A stretch of DNA of 64,000 nt, from contig NC_090178.1 of NCBI RefSeq assembly GCF_024679245.1, positions 32,273,645 to 32,337,644 of the forward strand. The letters are read 5' to 3'. Of this stretch, positions 31,521 to 49,578 are shown piece by piece. Origin of the DNA: Pseudorasbora parva (lineage: Eukaryota; Chordata; Actinopteri; Cypriniformes; Gobionidae). The first letter of the stretch is position 1; each line of letters starts with the position of its first letter. Under the pieces are notes generated by a model. The model worked only from the letters and a program-made list of their open reading frames with translations, did no database searches and was not told the origin of the DNA. A program made the position numbers and the translations under genes.

Positions 31521-32112
31521 CCTTCTTCTTTTTTCCTTCCACCCTGGGGACTGTAGTTAGTAGAGAAGGGAGTAGTCCTTCCCCAGGGCCTGTGTCATGG
31601 CTTCTGCTGCTGGTGCGTCGTGGTTTCGTGGTGTGTTGTGCGGGGGTGAATGAGGCCTGGGATGATCGTGTCCAGGGTGCATGGGCCCTGTGGAAAGAAG
31701 CACACAAAGTAGAGGTGGTGGAAGTATTAACATCGTAATGCAAACATATCGCTGAGTGGTGAGCGTCAGCCTGCAATGTTTCTGGTGTGGTTCTCCACTC
31801 TCGCAGATGGGTCTGCTTCTCTATTAGATCAAGGATTCACAGCTTGTAACTTGTGTCCTCGTCTGCACTCAAAGGAAGACACACATCCAATATATTCTCA
31901 GTTAGAAAAAATAAACAGTAATTTTCTGAAAAAAGCAGCTTACTCCGCAAACACGCTAGTGATGCTAATAGGGTAAAGCTAGAAGCAGATGTTCAGGAAA
32001 TCTGATAAAAGTAGCTATATCAAAGCGTTTTGATAGTTTTTATACAGAATACTATCTATAAAATGATAGGTTATAAAATTAATTTTAAGATGATAAAATT
32101 AAAATAATAATA

Positions 32113-32115
<3 letters not shown>

Positions 32116-32170
<55 letters not shown>

Positions 32171-32180
32171 ATATATATAT

Positions 32181-32182
<2 letters not shown>
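32116..32182. repeat. (TC)n followed by short (AT)n
   Basis: About 26 TC units (32116-32167), then AT units ending where Tc1 copy 2 begins. Confidence 0.95.
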
Positions 32183-33583
<1,401 letters not shown>

Positions 33584-33599
33584 AAAAAAGAATGGAATT

Positions 33600-34990
33600 A
33601 GATAAAGATCCTCTGACGGTTATTCTAAAATACATTTCTCTAAAATTGGATTTGTGACCACTCTAGATTACTACATCAACATGAATCTCACTGTAGCCAC
33701 ATTCAGCACCACAGGCCCAGTGTGGATTTAATTTCATTCCCACATGTACGCAACGTCACTTCAGGCCTGACTGAAGGAATTCCTTCTGAAACAATTACCT
33801 GAGTGTTAAGCCCTGATTGTGTGGGTATTATACGAGTAGCAGGTGTGGTAATTTGAGTCATTTGTGGCAGCGTAATGATGAATGGTGTCAGGAGTAAACA
33901 ATCAGACCAAGGGAAGTGGATCTACTGCAGAGTAAGGAGAATTTAGTTTCATCATAAAAGAATTCTCCCTTCCTCTATTTCACTCAGACACTTTTATGCT
34001 TTTTTTATTTTCTAGCTTATTGCGGCCGTGGGCCACGTGCTGATTTATATGGTCTGGCATGGATACAAGGGACCCTCAAGAGACCTGGCCCTCCCTCCCA
34101 AAGCTCCATGTTCACACACACATACAGCTCACCCATTGGGCACTCCCCTTTTCTTCCTCTAACAAGATATTAGATTGGCGCAATTTTGGCACTGTTATCC
34201 GTCACGTTGTGGGGGGCTGTGTGAAACTGCGCTTTTAAGCACTGCACGCGATTATTTAAAATGTGTCTGCGGAAATCGGTTATGCCCATTCATTCAGGAA
34301 CAGGTTACAATGATGCCATTTTGGTTTGGTTTCCCCTCTAAGGGGCTCTTTGTCTCAATAACTATGATACAATGGGCCATAGATGAATAGCTACAGGTTT
34401 AGAGTCAGTTAAAATGTATTGTAAGGAATGTGAGCTGTGTGTGTGTGAAGCAAAAACTGTAGTTTATGATTATTAAAAGCTGGTGATTGTGTGCTAATTA
34501 AACAATGTATACAACAGTAAGTCAACAAAAATTTGTTTTTTGAAGAGTGTACCTCTGTACGCTGTACTTCTATTCCTCAGAGCCTCCTTTTCATTCCTAT
34601 CAGAAGTGTATGAATACTGTGAATTCTACTCGTTCATAATATTTCTACTTTTTCACCAATATAGTAGAAAGATGTGCAATTTTGGGTGCAGCCAATGTCT
34701 TAATGAATGAGTCATTGAATAATTAACTCAACCATTTTGTTAAAAAAAGGGAAAACAAATTAATTCAGAAACAAATTTACTAAAATCCATCAAATGTGTA
34801 AAAGAAAAATGTGTTTGCTTTGAAACCATTCTGTTGACAAACACAAAGTAACTGAGAATTGTCTAAAATGTAATTTACTTTGCATTAACTTCTTCATTGA
34901 GTGAGGCATTTTTATAGGGCTTTCATGTATTGTACACACAAAGCGCTTTACACTCGTGTCAGGGGTCTGTTCCTCAACCATGATGTTTAT
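33600..34990. other. intergenic sequence, nothing firmly recognised
   Basis: Mostly unique; ~33660-34390 is moderately GC-rich and could be conserved non-coding. No splice-supported exon. Confidence 0.4.
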
Positions 34991-34999
34991 TGAACCATT

Positions 35000-35796
35000 G
35001 GTAACACTTTACAATAAGGGTGCACTAATATGCATTAATTCATGCGTAAATACTGCACAGATAATCATGAGTTAATGTATTAATGGTGAACTAACACATT
35101 TATTAATGATTACTGCATCAGCAACTAATGAAGATTTGACATGATTAATAGATTAAATAATCATTAAAAAGTTATTAGTTAAATGTATCATAATGTATTA
35201 ATTCCTTAATAACATATTACATTAACTAAATAAATGTGTAAATTACCACAACAGGTCAAAGCCATGCATTTCAACTCCCAGTTGTCTGCTTTAATTAATC
35301 ATTAGCTAATGATTTATAAAGGTGTCATTATGTTATGACTTTACTTGTTGGGGCACGTGACTATTAACTAACTTATTAAGTAATATTTAATTGTGGTTTT
35401 AAGTTTTGAATTAATTCTGAATGAATTAATAGTAATGTGCCCCAACAAGTAAAGTCATAACATAATGATACCTTTATAAATCATTAGCTAATGAATAATT
35501 AAAGCAGACAACTGGAAGTTGAAATTAATTTTTTTAAATGAATTAACAACATTCATTTACATTATTAGTTAATATAATATGTTATTATGGAATTAATACA
35601 TTATGACACATTTTACTAATAACTATTTAATGATTACTTAATCTATTAATCATGTTGAATCTTCATTATTGCTGATGCAGTTATCATTAATAAATGGGTT
35701 AGTTCACCATTAATAATACATTAACTCATGATTATCTGTACAGTAATTAAGCATGAATTAATGCATATTAATGCACACTTATTGTAAAGTGTTACC
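35000..35796. mobile_element. 797-bp palindromic MITE, 8-bp TSD
   Basis: The ends GGTAACACTTTACAATAAG and its inverse continue as near-complete self-complementarity over the whole element, with arms of almost 400 bp meeting near 35400. GAACCATT is duplicated exactly at 34992-34999 and 35797-35804. An 8-bp TSD points to hAT-related transposition. AT-rich, no coding capacity. Confidence 0.92.
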
Positions 35797-35804
35797 GAAC
35801 CATT

Positions 35805-36698
35805 TTATAAAACAATATAACAATCATGCCATTCTATATGTATCTTTGGCACTGCCAATATTCAGGAGCCACAGCAGACTAAGCATTTCCTATTGTTTAA
35901 ATATGACTGTGAAGATGCTCTTTCAGAGCACATATTTGTTCAGTAGCTTTCATTCAAAGACATTTAAGGTACACACAATAATATGAAGTTGCTCTCATGA
36001 GGATGTAATATCAAGAGTTTATATGAACCCATTACAATATGAAAGAATTTGAAAAAGAAGATTTCCATATAAAATGTGTATCTTTGGATTTGCCCTCTAG
36101 AAGTATTTGTGAGATGAGGGCAGCTTGATGCCGTTTAATACCCAGCCAAATGACACTCCGCACACGAGTCACTTCACAGCGCTGCACACACAGTAATTTC
36201 TTCATCTGCAGCAGAAATATGGTCTCCCGCCCGCAGTGACGGGGACCCCATCCGAGCGGAACCAGGCAAAGGTAGCCTGTCAAGGCTGATGAATGGGGGA
36301 CACGCTGCATCCAGATTCATTTCCCTGCCGACAAGTGAGTGACGGGGAAGATGTCTGGCACTGGCAGCGCTGGCATGGAGGGCTGTTTTTCAGATGGAGC
36401 TTAATGTTGAGACAGGACACATAGACGAGCCCCCTCCCCTTCGCTGCAGTCCAGGTCCTGATGGAAGACAATGAGTTATTGCAAGGTGATAGAGCGTAGA
36501 TATTGTATGAAAGACACAAGAAGCCTTTGAAGAGGATCTTGCTTGTAGATCACAGTACACATGTCTGTATGTTTGTAATTCAATTTCACAGCAAGTTGGC
36601 GTGCGTGTGTTTGTTGGTGTCCTATAACAACAGTTTGTAGGACCTTATCCAACAACCTGCTATCTTTTATAAGGGGACTCGTGCACCTATATAGAAGT
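35805..36698. other. intergenic; GC-richer block ~36100-36480
   Basis: No exon is supported on either strand. The ~36100-36480 block is unique-looking and a candidate conserved non-coding element. Confidence 0.4.
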
Positions 36699-36706
36699 CT
36701 CTTGAC

Positions 36707-37501
<795 letters not shown>

Positions 37502-37509
37502 GTCTTGAC

Positions 37510-38629
37510 TCAAATTTAAACAACCCTTTATGCTGAAAAAGGTTTTATAGCCTATACCTTTTCTTCTAAGAGGGTCAAAAAAGAAAGAAAAATAAACAGT
37601 AGTTTTATCACAAATATTATATCTTTTAAACAGATCAACTGGTGATGGATTTTTTCTTTGTTATAAAGCATTTTTGTCACAATATTATATTTGGAATAAG
37701 TCGTTTTGGTAAGTTGTATTCAAAATGTACAGTGTCTATTCTGAACATCCCCTAGCTCTATTAGATGTTAATTGTACAACAACAACAATCACTTATGTAT
37801 CTTGATGTGATTTCCGGGCTGTAAATGGTCACTTTTAATATTGATCCACTACATGCATAAGCACAACTTATGACTTTAATCTGTGTGTGGGTGAACATGT
37901 GTATATTGTAAGACAATATGCAGTTGGTATAATAAAAAGTGCTGACAAGCCCTGAAGCAGATGGCGGTGTCCCCTGTGGAGTCATTCCCCTCTCTGTCAC
38001 CTTTTGCAGCTTCTGTTTGTTGAGAATTCATTCCGCTCATTCAGCATGAACAGATGACCTCCACACACTATGATGAACACAGAAACACACGCACAACAGA
38101 ATCATCAGCAGTGTCAGAAATGAACATTTATATGTATAGGGAGAATGTGCTCCCTGGGTGATTTCCTTCTTTTTTTTTAAGACATTTTTTTCTAACCATA
38201 CAAAAACATAATTTTATGTCAAGTACTTCAATGTAGGCCTAATCAATTAATTAACATAAGTTCCTAATCAGATATATTGAATTACGAATGGATTACCTAC
38301 TAACAATAAATTAAATCAGAATAAGATTTTTGCCATAATACAGTAAATACACCTGGCCAGAAACAGAATATTAAGAATTAAACCAAAAATTATTCAGACA
38401 CCAGATATATTTTTTTACTAGTGGGTGCAGGACGTTATCGTTCATTTATTAAAGTGGGGATAGCAAAACAAAATATCTGTGACATATTATACCTGAAAAT
38501 TGTGGAATACCACTAAAATTGATAACATTTTGGGACCAAATATTTTCAGACACTTTGACCTGACCATGTCTTGCTTAAGTGTTTTTTCTTTAATTGCTAA
38601 TGCGACCTTTTACACCACAGACTGAACAA
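37510..38629. other. AT-rich intergenic sequence, nothing recognised
   Basis: No exon, repeat terminus or motif that I can support. Confidence 0.4.
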
Positions 38630-39177
38630 TTAAAGTGTTAGTTCACCCAAAAATGAAACTGATGTCATTAATGACTCACCCTAATGTCGTTCCACACCCG
38701 TAAGACCTCCGTACATCATCGGAACACAGTTTAAGATATTTTAGATTTTAGTCCCAGAGCAAAATGCAGTCAATGCCCACTTTACTGTCCATGTCCAGAA
38801 AGCTAATAAAAGCTTTGGCAGTTTGACGCGAACCCGAATCATTGATCGATTAACTGATTCAATAACCCTTTGATTCTTTTTGGAGGCACATGGAGGAGAA
38901 GACAATGCTGAATAAAATCGTAGTTTTTGATATTTTTGGACCAAAATGTATTTTCGATGCTTCAAGAGATTCTAATCAACCAACTGATGTCACATATGGA
39001 CTACTTTGATGATGTTATTATTAGGACAGTAAAGGGGGCATTGACTGCATTATGCTCTGGGACTAAAATATCTTAAACTGTGCTCCGATGATGAACGAAG
39101 GTCTTACGGGTGTGGAACGACATTAGGGTCAGTCATTACTGACATCAATTTCATTTTTGGGTGAACTAACCCTTTAA
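38630..39177. mobile_element. TTAA-flanked MITE with long inverted repeats
   Basis: Left TTAAAGTGTTAGTTCACCC and right GGGTGAACTAACCCTTTAA are inverted repeats with TTAA at 38630-38633 and 39174-39177. Pairing continues inwards through CATTAGGGT..., GTCTTACGGGTGTGGAACG and a CAGTCAATGCCC block, with the arms extending ~130 bp or more. A common cyprinid MITE type; related fragments occur at 42555, 56055 and ~2274. Confidence 0.88.
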
Positions 39178-43920
<4,743 letters not shown>

Positions 43921-44894
43921 TCTCTGAAATTTTGATGCACCTCATTGGTTCTTGCAGAAACCTAAAAGTGCTGTGTTGGTTCTTGCGGAAGCTCAAATGT
44001 GATGCGTAACACGAGAATGAGTCTCATTGGTTCTTGTGGAAGCTTAAACGTGATACCAGAATGAACTTCATTGGTTCTTGCAGAAATTCAAACGTACTGT
44101 GTAATATGAGAATGAACCTCATTGGTTCTTGTGGAAGCTCAAACCAGAATGAACCTCATTGCTTGAGAATGAACTTCATTGCTTCTTGCAGAAACTCAAA
44201 TGTGCTGTGCAATACGAGAATGAACCTCATTGGTTCTTGTGGAAGCTCAAACGTGATGCATAACACAAGAATAAACCTCATTGGTTCTTGTGGAAGCTCA
44301 ACCGTAATACCAGAATGAACCTCATTGGTTCTTGCTGTGTCACAAAAAAATTAACCTCATTGTTTTTTTTGGAAGCTTAAACGTGCTAGCCTGATAAGCC
44401 AGACCTACATCAAGTGTTTGGTCTGGAAACTCACCATTGACAGGGCTCAATCCGAGGGGCGGGATAAACGGTTGTCTTTCAAACTCCCTCTGCACGCGAT
44501 AGGATAGCGCTACAACCAACCAGAGCAACGAAGGTGAAGCAGAGCTAGTTGACAGATTAAACTTTCCCCGTATCTGGTTGGCAAAACTCAGAACACATCT
44601 TCCCTTCTTAAAGGCAGGGTAGGACGGACTGATCTAAAACACTTTTGTCCAAATTTGTTTAAACTTAGTTTATATGTCAATACATAATTAAAATGCAAGT
44701 ACTCTGAAAAGGAGAATATAAAAATTGAGTGACTCTAGATTTTTAAATCTGCAATAAACACCGCTCATTATTTTCGTTCGACTGTCACTCTCTATCGCTA
44801 CCATGGCGACCACCGCTTTCACTACAGGATCTGCCCACATGCGCACGCTCGTTTGATTTGAGTAGTTCAAGAGGCAAGAAACCTAGGCAAAATA

Positions 44895-45127
44895 ATGGCA
44901 GAGAAAGAGCATTCAAAATTCACAGTGCAGGGTTTTACAGTCAGCGAAGACAAACAATGCAAAAAAGGAAGACAGTACAAGAAAAGGCAATGCACAGAAA
45001 GTCTTTGGATAAAGTCTTTGGATAAGAAATCAAGCACGCGTGTAAATATCTGCATGGCTTTTCAACGATGGTGAGAACTGAGGGACCTGAAAAACGACTC
45101 ATTGCTGGCTATATTTCTGCTGGACAG
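44895..45127 (+). pseudogene. degenerate exon-like frame inside the 9-bp-TSD transposon
   Basis: ATG at 44895 opens 59 codons (MAEKEHSKFTVQGFTV..., then CMAFQRW) to a TGA at 45072-45074. Reading through that single stop continues ELRDLKNDSLLAIFLLDR up to a good donor (AG|GTAATC at 45128). The continuity suggests one first coding exon of a transposase-related or captured gene, killed by one nonsense change. I do not recognise the domain with certainty. Confidence 0.4.
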
Positions 45128-46097
45128 GTAATCTTTCATTTTGATTATACATTTTTTTGGTTTATGTTTTCATGAAGCATGTATCAAGAGCACATGAAGC
45201 TGCCTAATATAGCTAACATAACATTACTTAGCATAAAGTTACAATATTTTACACTTAGCCATTAGTAGAGATGATAAATACTCAATATGCTTAGCTCAAG
45301 TTAATCGCTGTTGTTATGAATTTCACAAAATTCAACTTTAGATAACAAAATGCATGTGTAAAAGCTAGTACAGGAACTTTTTTTAGAACAAGTTAGCTTT
45401 AGCTACTACTAATCAACAATGCTTTCATCATGGAAACTCTTACATGCAAAACACAGTATATGTTATGAATCTTACATGAAATTCATCTTCATTACAATAT
45501 AACTGATGTTATTGAAAAAACATGATGCTACCCGTTTTCTTTGCCTTGTAAATATAACTAGCTCGCTACCAAATCAAACAAAAATATATTTTAAACTTTA
45601 CCATTCTAGCTTGATAGTGAGTACTAAAAGACATCTTATGTGTTTATATTCATACTGATAAAGTTCGATTTTTTTATTACATGTGATTCTGACATGATGT
45701 GACTACATGCACACTGCTCTGAGGTAAATAATGCGTCTTCCAGCTGATTGGTCGGTGAGGCGTGTTTATGTATTTTGGGGGCGTGGCTTTGGAAAGAGCC
45801 TAGAAGGGAGAAGGAGTGAATGGAAATAATGAGCTGTCTTTAAAACAGTCGTGAGAGGTCTACAGACACTCAATTTTTATACTTTCCTTTTCAGAGTACT
45901 TACATTTTAATTATGTATTTATATATAAAGAAAGTTTAAACAAGTTTGGAAAAAAAAGTTTTTTAACCAATTCCTACCTACCCTACCTTTAAGAATGACT
46001 TCAGTGCCGTTCTTTGTTCGTTTCTCAGAGAAAAAGCTTAACTCCAAGTCTTGGTTGGTTAGTTGGTTACTTTATTGTCCCCGAGGGGAAATTCTGC

Positions 46098-46270
46098 TTG
46101 GGCACAGTGCATGGTTGCTTCTTAAAAGAACATCACAAACATCACAGAATCCGATTACAGAAATATTGCTTAGGCACAGTGCAGAAATACTTCATAAAAA
46201 AACACCACAGACATCACAGATCACACAAATACTGCTTGGGCATAAGGCAAAGTTACTTCATAAAAATAAA
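46098..46270. repeat. imperfect tandem triplication, ~65-70 bp units
   Basis: Three units start CTTGGGCACAGTGC, CTTAGGCACAGTGC and CTTGGGCATAAGGC, each followed by ACTTCATAAAA-like and CACAGACATCACAGA-like sequence. Confidence 0.7.
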
Positions 46271-47290
46271 AAAAATAAAAAAAACATTATTGACAACTCA
46301 GGTCCATGGATGAAATTGCATGTGCTAAAGTGCTTATATGTTTATTGCACGTTGCCCTAATAGCACCAGAATCATAAATAAACTTCTTTCCTTTAGTCGT
46401 CCTAACGCCGCATTCACACGGGGCGTAGGCGTTAACGCTTGACGGAGGGCGTGGCTGAAGCTGGGTGCTGACGCGATCGTCATAGTGACAACAGCCAATC
46501 ACATTAACTTGCCGCTTGGACCAAAACACAACACAAAAAAGCGCCTTTTTATGACAGCTAGTCTGTGAGACGAAATGGATGCCGATTTGTTTGTATGTGC
46601 GAGTGCGATTGCCTGTGTAGTTGTTGTCAGCGCACTGCACAGGTGCACAAAGCTGTTAAGTATATTAAATCCTGAAAAAGCGCCGACAGCAGGAAGAATA
46701 TCACGTAGTGGTCCAGGAGCTGCGTCTGGATTTTTAACGGTCTATGGTCTGGATGGTTCACGGAGCAGTAATGAACGCAATTGGCTAGCGTCTGCTGTAG
46801 GATATTTGCATACGGCGATCTGATTGGATGACGCCTGCGCTGGCGCTTGAAAAGTTGAGAATTCTTCAACTTCTGCCGCTTGCAACGCGAGTGAAGCGCC
46901 GCGACGGAACCCACAATTCAGTTCGGCAACGGATGATGTCAACGGATAAGTCTTCCAGAGTCGCGGTCAAAGCTGATTCGAAAGACCGCCGTTCGCCAGT
47001 TTCTGTGTTTACTAGAAGCAAGCACAACTCTGCCGTCATGATGTTAAGTCCCGCCCACCGACTCTATACACGATGTGATTGGCCCGGCCAGAGTTTGGCT
47101 TACAGCTCAGAAGTGTATTGAGAGTTGCTAGGCGACACTCGCGCAGATTAGATTTGCTGCAGCTAGAGTGCGTCTAGATTTCTAGGCTATAAACGTGCTG
47201 CATAACACACAAGAATTAACCTTATTGGTTCTTGCAAAGCTCAAACTTGCTGCATAACACAATGAACCTCATTGGTTCTTGCAGATTGGA

Positions 47291-47840
47291 ACTACTAGGG
47301 AGAGTAATTAAAGACAGTATTTTCATGTTTTGGTCACTAAACCTTTAATGTGCCGTGACAGATCGATGTATCACCTCAGTTCTGATCTGTCCCCCTCTTT
47401 ATTACCAGTTATAGCGCCTAATAAACATGAATCAACATCAGAAGGTATGTCGAAAGATAACAATAACAGCTTACAGAAATGTATCATGTCTCATGTCTCA
47501 TATAATTGGTCAACGGTGTTCACTTTCAACTGCATAAATAAAACAACTTGTGAACAATAGCATATTAGTTAGCAAGAAAATGAACTGTAGAGAGTGATTT
47601 GCTTAAATATATGCAAATGATAATACCAGCTGACAGGTTTTCCTTTATGTTTACAGCTGAGAGAGATGTGTTCCTTGAGAAAAACATTTATATGTATCAT
47701 GTAGGGCTATGCAACTCTACTGTATAACTTATCGGATCTTTAGCCAAATAAACCGATATTGAATCAAGATCAGAATCGAATAGCAATGAAATAAATCCCA
47801 AAATAGGCTACATAATTCTCACTCCAAGCTAAAAATGTTT

Positions 47841-47936
<96 letters not shown>

Positions 47937-48640
47937 TGTCAGCCCTAATACAAAGCAGCCAACTGTTCACCCCTGTTAAAATATATTTTTTGCTTTGATG
48001 ATTTCAGATATAGTCTAGTTTATTGAATAGTATTGCTTACGGCACTTTTGTGATGGTTTTATTTTGATTGCTAGAATTTCTCCTCCTGTTCTAAAATGTC
48101 TTGATGGTTTGATGTCCCAGTCAAAGACTGCGAGAGCAGTGGATGATTTGAAAAGTGAAAATATTGCTTGCTTTGAGGGCTTAGCCTGCTCTTTGATTAA
48201 ACATTTATGATTTTGCAGGGATGAGACCGGCAGCCAAGACAAGAAGAGCGGCGGCGCCATCTGTCGTTCAAGTATGGACTCACCTGATTGTTAAATATTT
48301 ATGAGAAGGCACCATTTGTATGACATCCAGACAATGATCTTTTATGGCTAAGTATGGCAGTAAAATTGTTTGAGTAGAGATTATTATTGGAAATTTAGCT
48401 CTGTGAGGTCGGGTTTAAATCACATAATGTCCTAATGCTCTGTATTTGCTTATTAGGATGGGGTTATTGCGTTTAAGGGACTTCACACGCAAGCATAAAT
48501 TCCCTCTCGTAAACCTCTCAGTGCACACATCTGTAGTTTTAACAACAAGCTGTCTCCCACACAGGCCACATTATGCTTTTATACATTCATTTGATTGCCA
48601 AGCAAGACATTAATGTGTGCACTACTGTGGTTTAAATAAT
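47291..48640. other. intergenic sequence downstream of snx10, with (TA)n at 47844-47932
   Basis: Apart from ~44 TA units at 47844-47932, it looks unique. No exon is supported; the open frame at 48015-48260 (minus) has no recognisable domain. Confidence 0.45.
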
Positions 48641-48854
48641 TTAATTTATTATGTTATCTTTATTAATACAGATTCATCAGTACAGAGACAAAACAACAGT
48701 GTTTCACTCAACAATGAAAGTAACTTTTTTATGTACAATGTCCCTCTTCAAGCATGGGTTGTAATTTTCACTGTTGAATGTTATTTTCTTTAGCAATGCC
48801 TTTGCAAATCTATAGCCTACCTAGTGTAAATTGGCGAGAATTAGTCAATCACTC

Positions 48855-49065
48855 TCATTCACAGTGCCTATCTTCCTCCTCTTCCATGTTCTCTTCAGAT
48901 TGAGAATCAAAGCGTTTGTTTCCTGAGCCGAAACTGTTAATGGCCTCAGACACAGTGTAGCGACTCCTGCCTTTAGCACAGGCCTCCATTTGTTTCACAC
49001 TCAGATGGGACTGTAGAAAGAGGTGCAAGCAACTGTCCGACAGCAGAACCGGACTGTGTACCACG
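48855..49065 (-). CDS. snx10: snx10 last coding exon
   Basis: Acceptor ATCCTCCAG, then [20 protein letters not shown]. After the PX helix come [10 protein letters not shown] and an acidic tail, ending TGA at 48857-48855. A possible AATAAA (TTTATT on the plus strand) lies near 48644-48660. Confidence 0.93.
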
Positions 49066-49491
49066 CTGGAGGATGTAGCATATAAAAGATCACCATTACT
49101 ACATTTTTTTATGATTAGAGATATACAGTACCTGAAATATGTCACAGTTCTCAAGCTAAATGCCTTCTTTCAGTCATAGTTTTATGTTTTAATTAAACAT
49201 GTTCTTTAGGGTTATTCTGTTACTTACGCTTCTAGAAATTTTCGGAGACCCTCCATACGAGCTCCAATTTCTCTGGCATTGTTGAGACTGAAAAATGGGT
49301 TTTTTGGAGGAAGTTCGGGAAGATGGGTTCTGCAATTCAGAGAAACCACAAAGATTCAGTTTACATGTGTCACACAAAAAGTTGCCCAATGACTAAAACT
49401 TATCTTAGAAAATATCTGCAATACAGCTGCATAATTATAGTAATTAGCAGTATTTTTGTTAACTAAAACTATTGATCAAAAAAAATAAATA

Positions 49492-49578
<87 letters not shown>

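Larger units (their letters stand above)
44387..47189. mobile_element. 2.8-kb DNA transposon, TAGCCTG...AGGCTA ends, exact 9-bp TSD
   Basis: Flanked by exact TAAACGTGC duplications (44378-44386 and 47190-47198). Starts TAGCCTGATAAGCC and ends TCTAGGCTA. Subterminal resemblance to the 1024-bp element at 12396-13419 (both have an ACAACCAA/CAACCAATCAGA-like block then AACGAAG) supports one superfamily. It holds a degenerate exon-like frame (44895-45127), an imperfect ~65-bp triplication (46098-46270) and GC-rich sequence at 46390-47150. Confidence 0.8.
43921..47290. repeat. 51-bp minisatellite array 2, interrupted by a 2.8-kb element
   Basis: About nine to ten diverged units with CCTCATTGGTTCTTG and GGAAGCTCAAACGTG at 43921-44386, resuming at 47190-47290 after the 44387-47189 insertion. 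It is the same unit as array 1, some 18 kb away, in the same orientation. Confidence 0.88.

Noticed and set aside
31366..31776. 136-codon minus-strand open frame as a gene
   Set aside because: Its last part is the L2 reverse transcriptase block (LVLLEFYF...AFKTL), so it is a piece of a decayed LINE; the first part has no domain.
43921..44386. Regularly spaced repeats considered as a CRISPR-like array
   Set aside because: Units are directly adjacent 51-bp minisatellite copies without unique spacers, in a vertebrate genome.
46287..47121. Overlapping frames of 82-117 codons in GC-rich sequence as a host gene
   Set aside because: The whole region lies between exact 9-bp duplications of a transposon, frames overlap on both strands and no domain is seen.
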